The notes under the pieces are model-generated. The model was not told where the DNA came from. It saw only the letters and a list, made by a program, of their open reading frames with translations, and made no database searches. From assembly GCA_900547155.1 (NCBI GenBank), contig URFH01000009.1, positions 3,322 to 67,321 of the forward strand: 64,000 nt of DNA. The letters run 5' to 3'. The translations under genes and the position numbers were made by a program. The DNA comes from an uncultured bacterium. GTDB lineage: Bacteria > Cyanobacteriota > Vampirovibrionia > Gastranaerophilales > Gastranaerophilaceae. Of this stretch, positions 41,925 to 50,701 are shown one piece after another. Position 1 is the stretch's first letter. Every line of letters starts with the position of its first letter.

Positions 41925-42947
41925 ATGCAGGGACAAATTTTTAAAATACATTCTGATTTTTATTACGTAAACACGCCCGACGGTGTGTTTGAGTGCAAAA
42001 TCCGCGATGTTTTAAAAAAACAAAAAGCGCAAATCTTCACAGGGGACTTCGTCGAGCTCGAAAGCATAAATGCGGACTCAAAACAGGCGTTTATTTCAGG
42101 CGTTCTGCCCAGAAAAAGCTTCATCCCGAAACCAAAAGTCGCAAATATCGACGGAATCGTCATTGTATCGGCAATAAAAGAGCCAAACCTCGATTTTGAA
42201 CAGCTGAACAGATATCTTTGCTTCTGTGAATATTACGGAATAAAACCAACCCTCTGTTTTAATAAAAACGACCTTAAAGACGACAGCAGCGTCATTGAAA
42301 ACATAAAATCCATCTATGCACCGCTCGGATATGACATAATTTTCACTTCTGCAAAAGAAAAAGAGGGAATTGAGGAACTTGAAGCGGTTCTGGCGGACAA
42401 AATCACGGTATTTTGCGGACTTTCAGGCGTAGGAAAATCCTCTCTGGCAAACGCAATCAACCCGAACTTAAATCTGCGCACAAAAGAAGTCAGCCAAAAA
42501 TCCGACCGCGGAACCCACACAACAAGGCATTGCGAAATCGTGGAACTTGAACTTAGCACGGGCAAAAACGCAAAACTCGTCGACACTCCGGGTTTCAGCC
42601 ATTTGAGATTTGATTTTTTAATGCCTGCTGAAATTTCAGGACTTTTCCCCGAAATCAACGCCCGCAAAGCCGGCTGCAAGTTTTCAGACTGCCTGCATGA
42701 GCATGAAATCGGCTGCAATGTTATTGAAAACCTTGAAAAAATTAGCAAATCCCGCTACGAAAGCTACCTTAGATTCGTAAACGAAGCAAAAGACTACAAA
42801 ACGCAGGTCACATACGGCGGAAAGAAAACAGAAAGCCGCTCAAAAACCCTGCATAACAAAACTGTCACAAAAATCAGCGACAAAAAAAGACAAATTTCAA
42901 GAAAAACAGCAAACCAGAAAACCGAAAAGGAAAATAACCATGAATGA
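41925..42947 (+). CDS. rsgA: Ribosome small subunit-dependent GTPase A
   Basis: Circularly permuted GTPase assisting late 30S maturation. OB-fold at the N terminus, then G4 NKND (residues 113-116), G1 GLSGVGKSS (165-173), G3 DTPG (220-223) in permuted order, and the zinc-binding Cys251, Cys256, His258, Cys264 (CKFSDCLHEHEIGC). The 340 aa include a basic C-terminal tail of about 40 residues. It overlaps ispA by 8 bp, starting an rsgA-ispA-PAP2-like-kinase run. TATAATAAAATAAG at 41885-41898 may hold the promoter. Confidence 0.94.
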   Translation: MQGQIFKIHSDFYYVNTPDGVFECKIRDVLKKQKAQIFTGDFVELESINADSKQAFISGVLPRKSFIPKPKVANIDGIVIVSAIKEPNLDFEQLNRYLCFCEYYGIKPTLCFNKNDLKDDSSVIENIKSIYAPLGYDIIFTSAKEKEGIEELEAVLADKITVFCGLSGVGKSSLANAINPNLNLRTKEVSQKSDRGTHTTRHCEIVELELSTGKNAKLVDTPGFSHLRFDFLMPAEISGLFPEINARKAGCKFSDCLHEHEIGCNVIENLEKISKSRYESYLRFVNEAKDYKTQVTYGGKKTESRSKTLHNKTVTKISDKKRQISRKTANQKTEKENNHE

Positions 42948-43821
42948 AAAAGATAAAGCGCAAATTGCAGAATATAAAAAGGTTGTAAACGAAAATCTGG
43001 ACAAATTCCTGAAAATTCAATACCCTGAAAAAATCTGGGAATCAATGAGATATTCTGTGCTAGCTGACGGAAAAAGAATCCGTCCTGTGCTTGCGCTGGA
43101 GGCTTGCAGAGTTTTGAGCGGGGATTACAAAGCCGCAATCCCGACCGCATGCGCAATCGAAATGCTCCATGCGCAGAGTTTAATCCATGATGACCTGCCC
43201 TGTATGGATAACGACGATTACAGACGCGGAAAACTCACAAATCACAAGGTTTTCGGCGAATCAACAGCGGTTCTGGCTGGCGATGCGCTGCTTTCATTCG
43301 CCCCGCAGGTGATTATTCAACACACAAAAGCCGATGCAAATACAGTTTTGCGGGTTCTTGAAGAATTCGTAATAAATGCCGGCGCTGAACGGCTAATCGG
43401 CGGACAGGTTGTGGATATTGACTCAGAGGGCAAACAAATTTCAAAAGAAACACTCGATTATATTCACAATAACAAAACGGGCGCGCTTTTTAAACTTTCA
43501 TTAAGAACCGGCGCAATCCTTGCAGGCGCTGACGAACAAAAAATCGACGCACTCACGCAATATGCGGAAAAAATCGGGCTTGCGTTCCAGATTTCAGACG
43601 ATATTCTCGACGAAACCGCCACTTACGAAGAATTGGGCAAAACTCCCGGAAAAGATAAAGAAGCAGGGAAAGTTACCTACCTCAGTTTTTACGGAATGGA
43701 AGAAGCGAAAAAGCATTTAGATTGCCTTTGCCGCGAAGCTTGTGATATATTAATGAGGAATGGAATTGATTCAGGAATACTTTGCTCAATAGCAAAGAAA
43801 ATTTATGAAAGGGTAAAATAG
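42940..43821 (+). CDS. ispA: Polyprenyl diphosphate synthase (farnesyl/geranylgeranyl type)
   Basis: Condenses IPP with allylic diphosphates. First Asp-rich motif DDLPCMDND (Asp84, Asp85, Asp90) with the two-residue insertion typical of bacterial FPP/GGPP synthases, and the second ISDDILD near residue 213. GKRIRPVL substrate motif present. 293 aa. Chain length (C15 or C20) cannot be decided by eye. Uses the IPP/DMAPP made via ispG. AAGGAAAAT precedes the start inside rsgA. Confidence 0.92.
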   Translation: MNEKDKAQIAEYKKVVNENLDKFLKIQYPEKIWESMRYSVLADGKRIRPVLALEACRVLSGDYKAAIPTACAIEMLHAQSLIHDDLPCMDNDDYRRGKLTNHKVFGESTAVLAGDALLSFAPQVIIQHTKADANTVLRVLEEFVINAGAERLIGGQVVDIDSEGKQISKETLDYIHNNKTGALFKLSLRTGAILAGADEQKIDALTQYAEKIGLAFQISDDILDETATYEELGKTPGKDKEAGKVTYLSFYGMEEAKKHLDCLCREACDILMRNGIDSGILCSIAKKIYERVK

Positions 43822-43824
43822 AGA

Positions 43825-44280
43825 ATGTACCAGATAAATACGGGGTTTGAGGTTCTGGCAAACGGGCTTTTGGCGGCAGTTATTGCACAAATTTTAAAAT
43901 TTATAGGATTTATACTTACCCATCAGAAAATCAATTTCAAAACCTTTGCAACCACAGGCGGAATGCCCAGCGCTCACAGCGCAGCCGTCATAAGCCTTGC
44001 GACAACGGTCGGGCTCATTGAGGGGTTCAATTCGGTGGTGTTTGCGATTGCACTCGGCTATTCTTTTGTTGTAATGTACGATGCAGCGGGCGTTCGCCGC
44101 TCGGCAGGCAAAATTGCTGCCTCGTTGAACAGGGTTATGGAGGAATTTTACGCCCATCGCCCTTCTGCAGCAGGTGAAAAGCTTAAAGAGCTCCTTGGCC
44201 ACACACCTTTTGAGGTTTTTGTCGGGGCTATTCTGGGCTGTGCAGTTGCATTCTTTATGCACACGGTTGTTCTTGCCTAA
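43825..44280 (+). CDS. Divergent PAP2-family membrane protein (DUF212)
   Basis: Three or four membrane helices and the signature GGMPSAHSAAV near residue 50, plus VRRSAGKIAASLNR and a late SLLGHTPFEV-like motif (ELLGHTPFEVFVGAILG), all typical of the divergent PAP2/DUF212 family. PAP2 enzymes remove phosphate from lipids such as undecaprenyl or other prenyl diphosphates, and a position 3 bp after a prenyl synthase gene fits a prenyl-phosphate substrate; the activity of DUF212 proteins is not established. 151 aa. Confidence 0.88.
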   Translation: MYQINTGFEVLANGLLAAVIAQILKFIGFILTHQKINFKTFATTGGMPSAHSAAVISLATTVGLIEGFNSVVFAIALGYSFVVMYDAAGVRRSAGKIAASLNRVMEEFYAHRPSAAGEKLKELLGHTPFEVFVGAILGCAVAFFMHTVVLA

Positions 44281-44298
44281 TTTCCGGTTAGGAGAAAA

Positions 44299-45957
44299 AT
44301 GAAAGAGTCTGATTTTTCTTTATATAACAACTTTTTCACCGCTGTAATGGTGCTGGATGAGGCACAGCGCATAGTTTTTCGCAATTTTCAGTTTGAAAAA
44401 AGCTTCGGAACGGTGAAAAATCTGGAGAAATTCGCTAATTACTTCAATTTTGACATTTGCGTGCTTGATTCTGAAAACCTGCTGAACGCCAACCCCGTGG
44501 CGTTTGCGCTGGCTTCGCCGGAGAATTATACCTCAATTGCCGTATATCAAAAGGGAAAAAACGCATTTTATCAGCTGAACTCCTTTTTTGACAGGGGTTT
44601 TAGGGTTCTGGCGTTCAAAGATATTACGGACAGCATGCTTATTGAAAGCCTTGAAAACCGTTATGAAAAGCTGAACATGCGCTGCGCCCAGCTCGAAGAA
44701 GAAAACCGCACAATCGCTGATTTTCGCCAGAAAGCCCAGAATCAGGCAATAAAAATGGCGCTTATGCACAGAATTTCCAACGTTATCCGCGAATCAATCG
44801 ACATTTCAAAAATCGTAAACTCAACGCTCAAAGAACTTTCCAGCCTTTTTGGCGCGCAAAAGGTTTATTATGCAAAAATTGACGGAAAAAATTACATAAT
44901 CGAAAATGTTTACCCCACAAAATTCAAAAACGCGGCAGGCGAAAAGGTAGAATTCGACGAAAACACGAGAAATTCAATTTTTTCAAAAAATATTTCCATA
45001 AAACCTTGCCTCAAAGAATTTTCCAACTCAAAAGAAACATTCCCCTCGCCGGTAACCCGCATTCTTGTGCCGGTTTACAGGCTAAACAACTTTCTCGGGG
45101 TGCTTATTATTTTCACAAACAAGCCCGAAGACCCGCAAAACGATATTCTACAGTCGATTTCGACCCAGCTTGCGTCTGCAATGGTTCAGGCGTCGCTTTT
45201 TGCGCAAATCAGCTCGAAAAATCAGGAGCTTGAAACAGCGCTGAAAGAATTGAAAGAAACGCAGCTACAGCTTATAAATTCCGAGAAAATGGCGTCACTG
45301 GGGCAGCTTGTTGCCGGAGTTGCGCATGAAATCAACACTCCGCTCGCTTCAATCAACTCGAACAACGACATTTTGTCCACTCTCATCACCCGCCTGAAAA
45401 TCAATGACGAAAAGCTTTCCGGCACTTTAGAAAGTATAAACAAAATTGACAAAGAGGCGATAAAAAGGATAAATCGCATTGTAAAAAGCCTGAAAAGCTT
45501 TGTGCGGCTGGATGAATCCGATTTGCAGGAGGCGGATATCAACAAAGAGCTTGATTTAACACTGGAGCTTATCCGTCATGAAACCAAAAATCGCATAAAA
45601 ATCACCAGAAATTACACTGAAATCCCGCTCATAAAGTGCTATCCGAACATGCTGAACCAGGTTTTTATGAATTTGTTGATAAACGCATGCCACAGCATTG
45701 AAAATACGGGCGAAATCGTTATTTCTACGGCTTTTTCAAATGGAAATCTTATTGTGAAAATAAAAGACGACGGCTCCGGCATTGACGACAAAATAAAAGA
45801 CAAAATTTTCAATGCAGGAACCACAACAAAAAAAATCGGAACCGGCCTGGGGCTTGCAATTACGAAAAAAATCATAGAAAAACACCGCGGAACAATAGAT
45901 TTTACAACAGAAAAAAATCAGGGCACGGAATTCGTCATAACAATCCCATCCCTTTGA
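44299..45957 (+). CDS. Sensor histidine kinase with GAF-like domain
   Basis: Soluble-looking 552-aa kinase. N-terminal PAS-like region (about 1-120, with FKDITDSMLIESLENRYEKL leading into a coiled coil), a GAF-like domain (about 155-300, PVTRILVPVYRLNNFLGVLI), a coiled coil, then HisKA with GQLVAGVAHEINTPLASINS (phospho-acceptor His near 346) and HATPase motifs NLLINACHSIE, KDDGSGI and GTGLGLAI. All catalytic motifs present; HEINTP is the NtrB/ZraS-like form. No response regulator adjacent. RBS AGGAG at 44290. Confidence 0.9.
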   Translation: MKESDFSLYNNFFTAVMVLDEAQRIVFRNFQFEKSFGTVKNLEKFANYFNFDICVLDSENLLNANPVAFALASPENYTSIAVYQKGKNAFYQLNSFFDRGFRVLAFKDITDSMLIESLENRYEKLNMRCAQLEEENRTIADFRQKAQNQAIKMALMHRISNVIRESIDISKIVNSTLKELSSLFGAQKVYYAKIDGKNYIIENVYPTKFKNAAGEKVEFDENTRNSIFSKNISIKPCLKEFSNSKETFPSPVTRILVPVYRLNNFLGVLIIFTNKPEDPQNDILQSISTQLASAMVQASLFAQISSKNQELETALKELKETQLQLINSEKMASLGQLVAGVAHEINTPLASINSNNDILSTLITRLKINDEKLSGTLESINKIDKEAIKRINRIVKSLKSFVRLDESDLQEADINKELDLTLELIRHETKNRIKITRNYTEIPLIKCYPNMLNQVFMNLLINACHSIENTGEIVISTAFSNGNLIVKIKDDGSGIDDKIKDKIFNAGTTTKKIGTGLGLAITKKIIEKHRGTIDFTTEKNQGTEFVITIPSL

Positions 45958-45980
45958 CAAAAACCGGAAAATGTTAGAAT
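45954..45980 (+). promoter_or_regulatory. Promoter at the kinase 3' end
   Basis: A perfect -35 TTGACA (45954-45959) overlaps the kinase stop codon; TAGAAT at 45975-45980 gives a 15-bp spacer (or TATAGT at 45980 gives 20). It precedes the glycosyltransferase-like gene by 32 bp. Confidence 0.55.
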
Positions 45981-46012
45981 ATAGTTAAAAAATAGATAAA
46001 TCAGGGGTAAAT

Positions 46013-47098
46013 ATGGAACAAGCGGAGCTTATCATAGGAGTTCATTCAAGCGGAGAAAGCGATTCGGACGCAAAAGCGCTCATTGAAGCTTTTAGAAAAA
46101 ACGGCGCAAAGGCTTTTACAACGCAAGAATGCGACGCGCAAAATCTTGTTCCGAATTTAACAATCGGCTACGATTCAACAGGGATTTCCGGCTGGCAGAA
46201 GTATTTGAACAAAAATATCACGAACATAATGTGGTCGGGCGGTTCTGTTTTTGAAAAAAATACTGATTTTGTTGAACAATTTGCCAAAATGCCGAATTTT
46301 ATCCTGCTCACCTCAACCCCATGCGACACAGAGCCGGTTGGCAGGTTTTTTGCCAGCCTAAAACACGGAGCGCTGATTCACGGGGCAAAACCGGCTGAAA
46401 ATCCGAAAAACTTCAGCCAGAGAGAATACGATTTTCTATTTTCGTCAGATATTGTTGATATTGACGAAAAAATGGCGGAATTAAAAGCCAAAATGCCGGA
46501 ATTTGTTTACAAAATGATGATGGACATGTACCACATTTCCTCGAACAATCCGGTTCTTTCATTCTGGCAGATTTACAAGCTTTTTTGCGAAAATTTCGGG
46601 CTTGCGTTTGATTTTGAGCAATATTTGCTCCTTTTCTCAAACGTAGCCCCGCTTATAACCTCAAACAAGAAAATTCAGATGATAAAAGCGCTTAAAGATT
46701 TCAATGTTAAGGTTTCCGGCTGCGAAATCTGGAAAAAATACATTGACGGCAAGGTTGAATACATTGGCGCGGCTGATTCTTCGCAATTTAGCAATGCAAA
46801 AATCGTTTTGCACTACCAGTCGGTCGAAATGTCGATGGGGCTTGAAAAAAGCATGCTGGAAGCGGCTGCGTCAGGCGCTTTTATACTTTCTTCAAAAACT
46901 CCTTCGATTGAATCCATTTTTGGCCGCAATATGGAGTATTTTGATTCCGCAGAGTTTAAAGATATTGCGCAAAAGGCGGATTATCTTTTGAAAAACCTCC
47001 CTGAGTGCGAAAAAAGAGCGGAAAATGTCCTCCAATCGCTCCGTAATGAAAATTCGCTCGAAAAAAGGGTTGGGGAAATTCTCGGGCTGGTTAAATAA
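46013..47098 (+). CDS. Glycosyltransferase-like protein (CgeB-type C terminus)
   Basis: 361 aa, no signal peptide or membrane helix. The C-terminal part looks like a GT-B nucleotide-sugar domain as in CgeB-like proteins: NVKVSGCEIWKKYI, then SSQFSNAKIVLHYQSVEMSMGLEKSMLEAAASGAFILSS with the EAAASGAF motif, ESIFGRNMEYFDS and DYLLKNLPECEKRA. The first 200 residues are diverged. The donor and acceptor are unknown. AGGGGTAAAT precedes the ATG. Confidence 0.7.
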   Translation: MEQAELIIGVHSSGESDSDAKALIEAFRKNGAKAFTTQECDAQNLVPNLTIGYDSTGISGWQKYLNKNITNIMWSGGSVFEKNTDFVEQFAKMPNFILLTSTPCDTEPVGRFFASLKHGALIHGAKPAENPKNFSQREYDFLFSSDIVDIDEKMAELKAKMPEFVYKMMMDMYHISSNNPVLSFWQIYKLFCENFGLAFDFEQYLLLFSNVAPLITSNKKIQMIKALKDFNVKVSGCEIWKKYIDGKVEYIGAADSSQFSNAKIVLHYQSVEMSMGLEKSMLEAAASGAFILSSKTPSIESIFGRNMEYFDSAEFKDIAQKADYLLKNLPECEKRAENVLQSLRNENSLEKRVGEILGLVK

Positions 47099-47123
47099 GC
47101 CGGTTGATGTTGTATTAAGCAGG

Positions 47124-47188
47124 TTTTAAGTATTTTTAGGAACCGGAACGGGCTTCGCCGCTTTTACGTTTCCTAAAAATGCTTAAAA
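47124..47188. repeat. Hairpin element of a third family (C)
   Basis: Arms 47124-47142 and 47170-47188 pair over 19 bp with one G-U. The 27-nt core has CCGGAACGG and an inner GGC-TTCG-GCC-like hairpin. CGGAACGG is shared with the right half of the family A core. Only one copy seen. Confidence 0.65.
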
Positions 47189-47223
47189 ACGGCCTAATGT
47201 TGGGGGATTTTTCGTTTTGGTTT

Positions 47224-47302
47224 ACAAAGTCGGGAATGTTCATTTTTCGACGCCTATGAGCGCTGCAAATCAAGCTGGAAAAATGAATATTCTCAACTTT
47301 GT
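47224..47302. repeat. Family B hairpin element, copy B2
   Basis: Arms 47224-47248 and 47278-47302 pair over 25 bp with two G-U and one C-A mismatch when read on the plus strand. The 29-nt core 47249-47277 starts GACGCCTATGAG and ends AATCAAGCTG. 24 of 29 core positions match copy B1. Read from the plus strand the two imperfect pairs are wobbles, which favours that strand as the folded one. With element C it fills the 47099-47325 gap. Confidence 0.82.
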
Positions 47303-47325
47303 ATGTTGATATTCGATAAAAAGCC

Positions 47326-48606
47326 TTACAACAAAATCCCCGCAATACAAGCGGAAAGATAAGACGCGAGAGTTCCGCAAAACAGCGCTTTAACGCCCAA
47401 TTTTGCCAAATCTTTACGTCTGTTGGGCGCCAGTTCGCCGATTCCGCCGATTTGGATGGCAATGGAGCCGAGATTTGCAAATCCGCAAAGCGCAAAACTT
47501 GCAATAACAACACTTTTCGGGTCAAGAACCGCTTTCATTGAAGTCAAATCAAGGTACGCAATAAATTCGTTGAAAACAAGCTTCGTGCCCATCAAAGCGC
47601 CGACCGCACCCGCATCTTTGAGCGGAACGCCCATCGGAATAGAAAAAAGCGAGAAAATTGCGCCAAGAATTTCCTTTAACGACAGGTGATTCAGGTCAAT
47701 ATTAATAAACGCAAGGCTCAAATGCAGTTTTTGCGCCAGAAACTGACCGACACCGCCCAGAATCCAGTCAATCATCGAAATCAAAGCAATCAGCGCAATC
47801 AGCATGGCGATTACATTTATAGAAACCTTCATACCGTCTGACGCGCCGTGCGCAATCGCGTCAATCAGGTTTACATGGTTCTTTTTGATTTCAACTTTTA
47901 CCTCGTTTTTCGTCTGGGATTCTTCGGTTTCGGGGTAAACGATTTTAGAAATGACCAGAGCCCCCGGAGCCGCCATTATTGAAGCGGCAAGCAGGTATTC
48001 CGCCGGAATTCCCATCCCTATGTACATCGCCATCACGCCGCCCGCGATACAAGCCATACTTCCGGTCATCGAAGCGAGAAGTTCGGACATTGTCATGCCC
48101 GAAAGGTATGGTTTAATCATAATTTGCGCCTCAACCTGCCCCACAAATGCGCTGGCGATGTTAGAAAGCGATTCTGCGCCGGAAACATTCATTATGCGGT
48201 ACATGATTTTTGCAAAAAACGCGACAACACGCTGCATTATGCCGTAATAGTAAAGAATATTCACAAGAATAAGGATGAAAATGATAGTGGGAATCAGTTT
48301 TAGCGCAAAAATAAAGCCTGCGCCCGCACCGAAAAGCTCCTCCATCTTCGCCGGATTGTTAGTCAGCACGCCGAAAACAAAATCGCCGCCCATATTAGAA
48401 AAATCAAGGATTTTTTGGATAAACATGCCGATAGCATGGAAAATTTGTTTTCCAACAGGCACTTTCAGGATAAAAACAGCCAGAAGCACCTGCAAAATCA
48501 AGCCGGGGATAACCGTTTTGAGTGAAATAGCTTTTTTGTTGTTAGAAAATGCAAACGCAATCCCCAAAATTAAAATAATTCCGAAAATACCGACAAATCT
48601 TTCCAT
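47326..48606 (-). CDS. nupC: NupC-type concentrative nucleoside transporter
   Basis: CNT-family sodium- or proton-coupled nucleoside importer, 426 aa with about ten membrane segments. Motifs: GFIFALKLIPTIIFILILVN, GAESLSNIASAFVGQVEA with QVEAQ (substrate binding), MTGSMACIAGGVMAMYIGMG and KLVFNEFIAYLDL (NEF motif). Feeds nucleosides to pyrimidine-nucleoside phosphorylase and perhaps the kinases at 56724-58060. Stands alone on the minus strand. Confidence 0.92.
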   Translation of the reverse strand: MERFVGIFGIILILGIAFAFSNNKKAISLKTVIPGLILQVLLAVFILKVPVGKQIFHAIGMFIQKILDFSNMGGDFVFGVLTNNPAKMEELFGAGAGFIFALKLIPTIIFILILVNILYYYGIMQRVVAFFAKIMYRIMNVSGAESLSNIASAFVGQVEAQIMIKPYLSGMTMSELLASMTGSMACIAGGVMAMYIGMGIPAEYLLAASIMAAPGALVISKIVYPETEESQTKNEVKVEIKKNHVNLIDAIAHGASDGMKVSINVIAMLIALIALISMIDWILGGVGQFLAQKLHLSLAFINIDLNHLSLKEILGAIFSLFSIPMGVPLKDAGAVGALMGTKLVFNEFIAYLDLTSMKAVLDPKSVVIASFALCGFANLGSIAIQIGGIGELAPNRRKDLAKLGVKALFCGTLASYLSACIAGILL

Positions 48607-48805
48607 GTTCCATTCTTTCTTTTAATGTATTTTCAGGCACCGGCCTGTTCGTTTATTTTATTTACAATTGTACTCAAACCATGCCCAAAATACTAAACAT
48701 TTTTGATATATATTTTATATTTGTAACAAAGTTAAAAAATTTCCGGCCACGGGCGCAATTTTCGGCGAATTTTTGTTTTTATATCTGTGTGAAGGTGTAT
48801 TTATT

Positions 48806-49120
48806 ATGCAAAATCAGGTAAACAGTGTGAATCCGAATATGAAATTTCAGCCGAACCCGCGACAGGTCGTGTGTCCGCCAGCGCAAATGTACAAATATTC
48901 GCTTTATGACGAACTAAAACTCGGCGAAGACAAGTACAAAGAAATTAAATCAGCGCTGCGAAGCCCAAAAGCGATTCCCAAACCCACAAAAACCGAAAAT
49001 TTATTGAAAAACATCTTCACTCTTGCGATAATCGGCGGCGGCTGCGTGCTGGGTTACAAAAACAGAGAAAAAATTCTCGAATTCATAAAAAAAATACCTC
49101 AAATATTTGGTAAAAAATAA
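48806..49120 (+). CDS. Small unknown membrane protein (104 aa)
   Basis: Asn/Pro/Gln-rich N terminus, then one membrane helix near residues 70-86 (FTLAIIGGGCVLGY) and a basic tail. No signal peptide cleavage pattern. The ATG at 48806 has GAAGGTG 9 bp before it; the upstream ATG at 48773 would add 11 residues without a ribosome binding site. No family recognised. Confidence 0.65.
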   Translation: MQNQVNSVNPNMKFQPNPRQVVCPPAQMYKYSLYDELKLGEDKYKEIKSALRSPKAIPKPTKTENLLKNIFTLAIIGGGCVLGYKNREKILEFIKKIPQIFGKK

Positions 49121-49144
49121 TTTTCAGCAGTTTATAATGGAAGT

Positions 49145-49570
49145 ATGGAAGTGGACAAGTTTACAAAAACATATCATCAAAAAGAAAACGACGAAGTCGC
49201 AATGGACGACTTTAAAGTCGATTTTTCTGCTGCGCAGTCCATTTTCTCAAGAAATCCCCTGAATTCGGCTGATGACCCGGAAAAAGAAGAAAATTCGCAG
49301 GGATTTTTTGAATTCATGTTTGAAAAATTTGAGGAATACCTCGACAAAAACAAGAAAAATTCACCGCTTGCGCGCAAGCTCAAAATGCTCATCCACTTTT
49401 TCCAGATAAAAGACACTCTGAGCAGGCTCAACAAAATAAACAGCTCGGTTGACGAGCTCGTAAACCTGAAAGTGCCATTCGGTGGGCAGCAAAAACGCTA
49501 TGAAATCCTTTCAAACCGGCTAATTCGCGCAAATTATCTTCATTCCCAGATTAAAAAGGAACTGTCATAA
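49145..49570 (+). CDS. Unknown 141-aa acidic/basic helical protein
   Basis: Charged, largely helical, without signal or membrane segment. FFEFMFEKFEEYLDKNKKNS and RKLKMLIHFFQIKDTLSRLN look like amphipathic helices. No family recognised. It follows the small membrane protein by 24 bp and is probably co-transcribed; it converges with the gene at 49572 with one base between the stops. Confidence 0.65.
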   Translation: MEVDKFTKTYHQKENDEVAMDDFKVDFSAAQSIFSRNPLNSADDPEKEENSQGFFEFMFEKFEEYLDKNKKNSPLARKLKMLIHFFQIKDTLSRLNKINSSVDELVNLKVPFGGQQKRYEILSNRLIRANYLHSQIKKELS

Positions 49571-49571
49571 T

Positions 49572-49931
49572 CTAGAGCTTTCCAATCAACTTTTTAAGAA
49601 GCGGGTCGATAAAAAGCACAAATATGTAGATTGCGTCGTAAAACCAGAGCATTTTATTAGGGTTTGAGCGATTAAAATCAGGTTTTGCGGCCCTGTAAAC
49701 ATCAATAACCATCCTGATTCCGTAATATAACACAAAAGGCATTAAAAACAGCGCAGCCAGAGCCACCAGCGCCATTACTTTTTGATGTCCGCCCCTGAAA
49801 AAGAAAACAATGTAGGACAAAACCTCAAGAAGCAAAAATACAACCGCCATTTTCCTGTAATACTGTGAATACAGGCGATAGACTTCAAAAATGTCAATCA
49901 TTTTCTTGAGATTTTCACCGAGTTGGCTCAT
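49572..49931 (-). CDS. Small integral membrane protein (119 aa)
   Basis: Three predicted membrane helices: VVFLLLEVLSYIVFFF (about 29-45), VMALVALAALFLMPFVLYYG (about 52-72) and YDAIYIFVLFIDPLL (about 97-112). The loop between helices two and three is basic. No family recognised. It lies 13 bp after map and may share its transcript. Confidence 0.7.
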   Translation of the reverse strand: MSQLGENLKKMIDIFEVYRLYSQYYRKMAVVFLLLEVLSYIVFFFRGGHQKVMALVALAALFLMPFVLYYGIRMVIDVYRAAKPDFNRSNPNKMLWFYDAIYIFVLFIDPLLKKLIGKL

Positions 49932-49944
49932 TTTCAGTCCAAAA

Positions 49945-50697
49945 TTACAATAATAACGTCAAAATGTCCGGTTCTCCGTCCGTAACGTGAATTGTGTGCT
50001 CAAAGTGGGCGGAGGGCCTGTGGTCTTTGGTTGTTACGCACCATTTGTCCTCCTGAACATAAACATCATCGCACCCGAGGTTCAACATTGGCTCGATTGC
50101 AATTGTCATGCCTGATTTCAGCTCAAAATTGTTCCCAGCACGGTAATTGAACACAAAAGGCTCCTCATGCATTTGATGTCCGACGCCATGACCGCCGTAT
50201 TGACGCACAATACCGAGATTTTTCGACTTTGCAACATCTTCAATCGCTCCGCCGACATCCTCGAGCGTATTTCCGGCTCTCATTTTTTCAATTCCGGCAA
50301 AAAGCGATTTTTCAGTGGTTTCAAGCAGCATTTTGCACTCTTCTGAAACCTCTCCCACAGGATAAGTCCACGCACTGTCGCCAACCATGCCATGATAGGT
50401 TGCGCCGACGTCAATGCTTATAATATCGCCCTCTTTAAGGATTTCTTCGTCAGAGGGGATTCCATGGACGACATTTGCGTTGATTGAAGCACAAATCGTT
50501 GCCGGAAAACCGCCGTAACCCAGAAAAGTAGGAATACATTTGTTTTCTTTGATGATTTTTGCGGCAATTTCATCCAGGTATTTCGTGGAAACGCCCGGTT
50601 TGATTTCTTTTTTCATTGCCTGATGAACCAGCGCCACAACGTTTCCCGCGTAGCGCATGATTTTAATTTCTTCTCTGGATTTTCTTGATGCTGCCAT
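49945..50697 (-). CDS. map: Methionine aminopeptidase type I
   Basis: Removes the N-terminal Met from nascent proteins; two-metal enzyme. Ligands visible: Asp in SIDVGATYHGMVGDSAWT (two Asp), His in GHGVGHQMHEEP, Glu in AIEPML and the last Glu in FEHTIHVTD-type end. Substrate His in ANVVHGIPSDE. 250 aa. Four bases after adk, the usual adk-map order from ribosomal operons, though secY is not upstream here. Confidence 0.95.
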   Translation of the reverse strand: MAASRKSREEIKIMRYAGNVVALVHQAMKKEIKPGVSTKYLDEIAAKIIKENKCIPTFLGYGGFPATICASINANVVHGIPSDEEILKEGDIISIDVGATYHGMVGDSAWTYPVGEVSEECKMLLETTEKSLFAGIEKMRAGNTLEDVGGAIEDVAKSKNLGIVRQYGGHGVGHQMHEEPFVFNYRAGNNFELKSGMTIAIEPMLNLGCDDVYVQEDKWCVTTKDHRPSAHFEHTIHVTDGEPDILTLLL

Positions 50698-50701
50698 AAT
50701 T

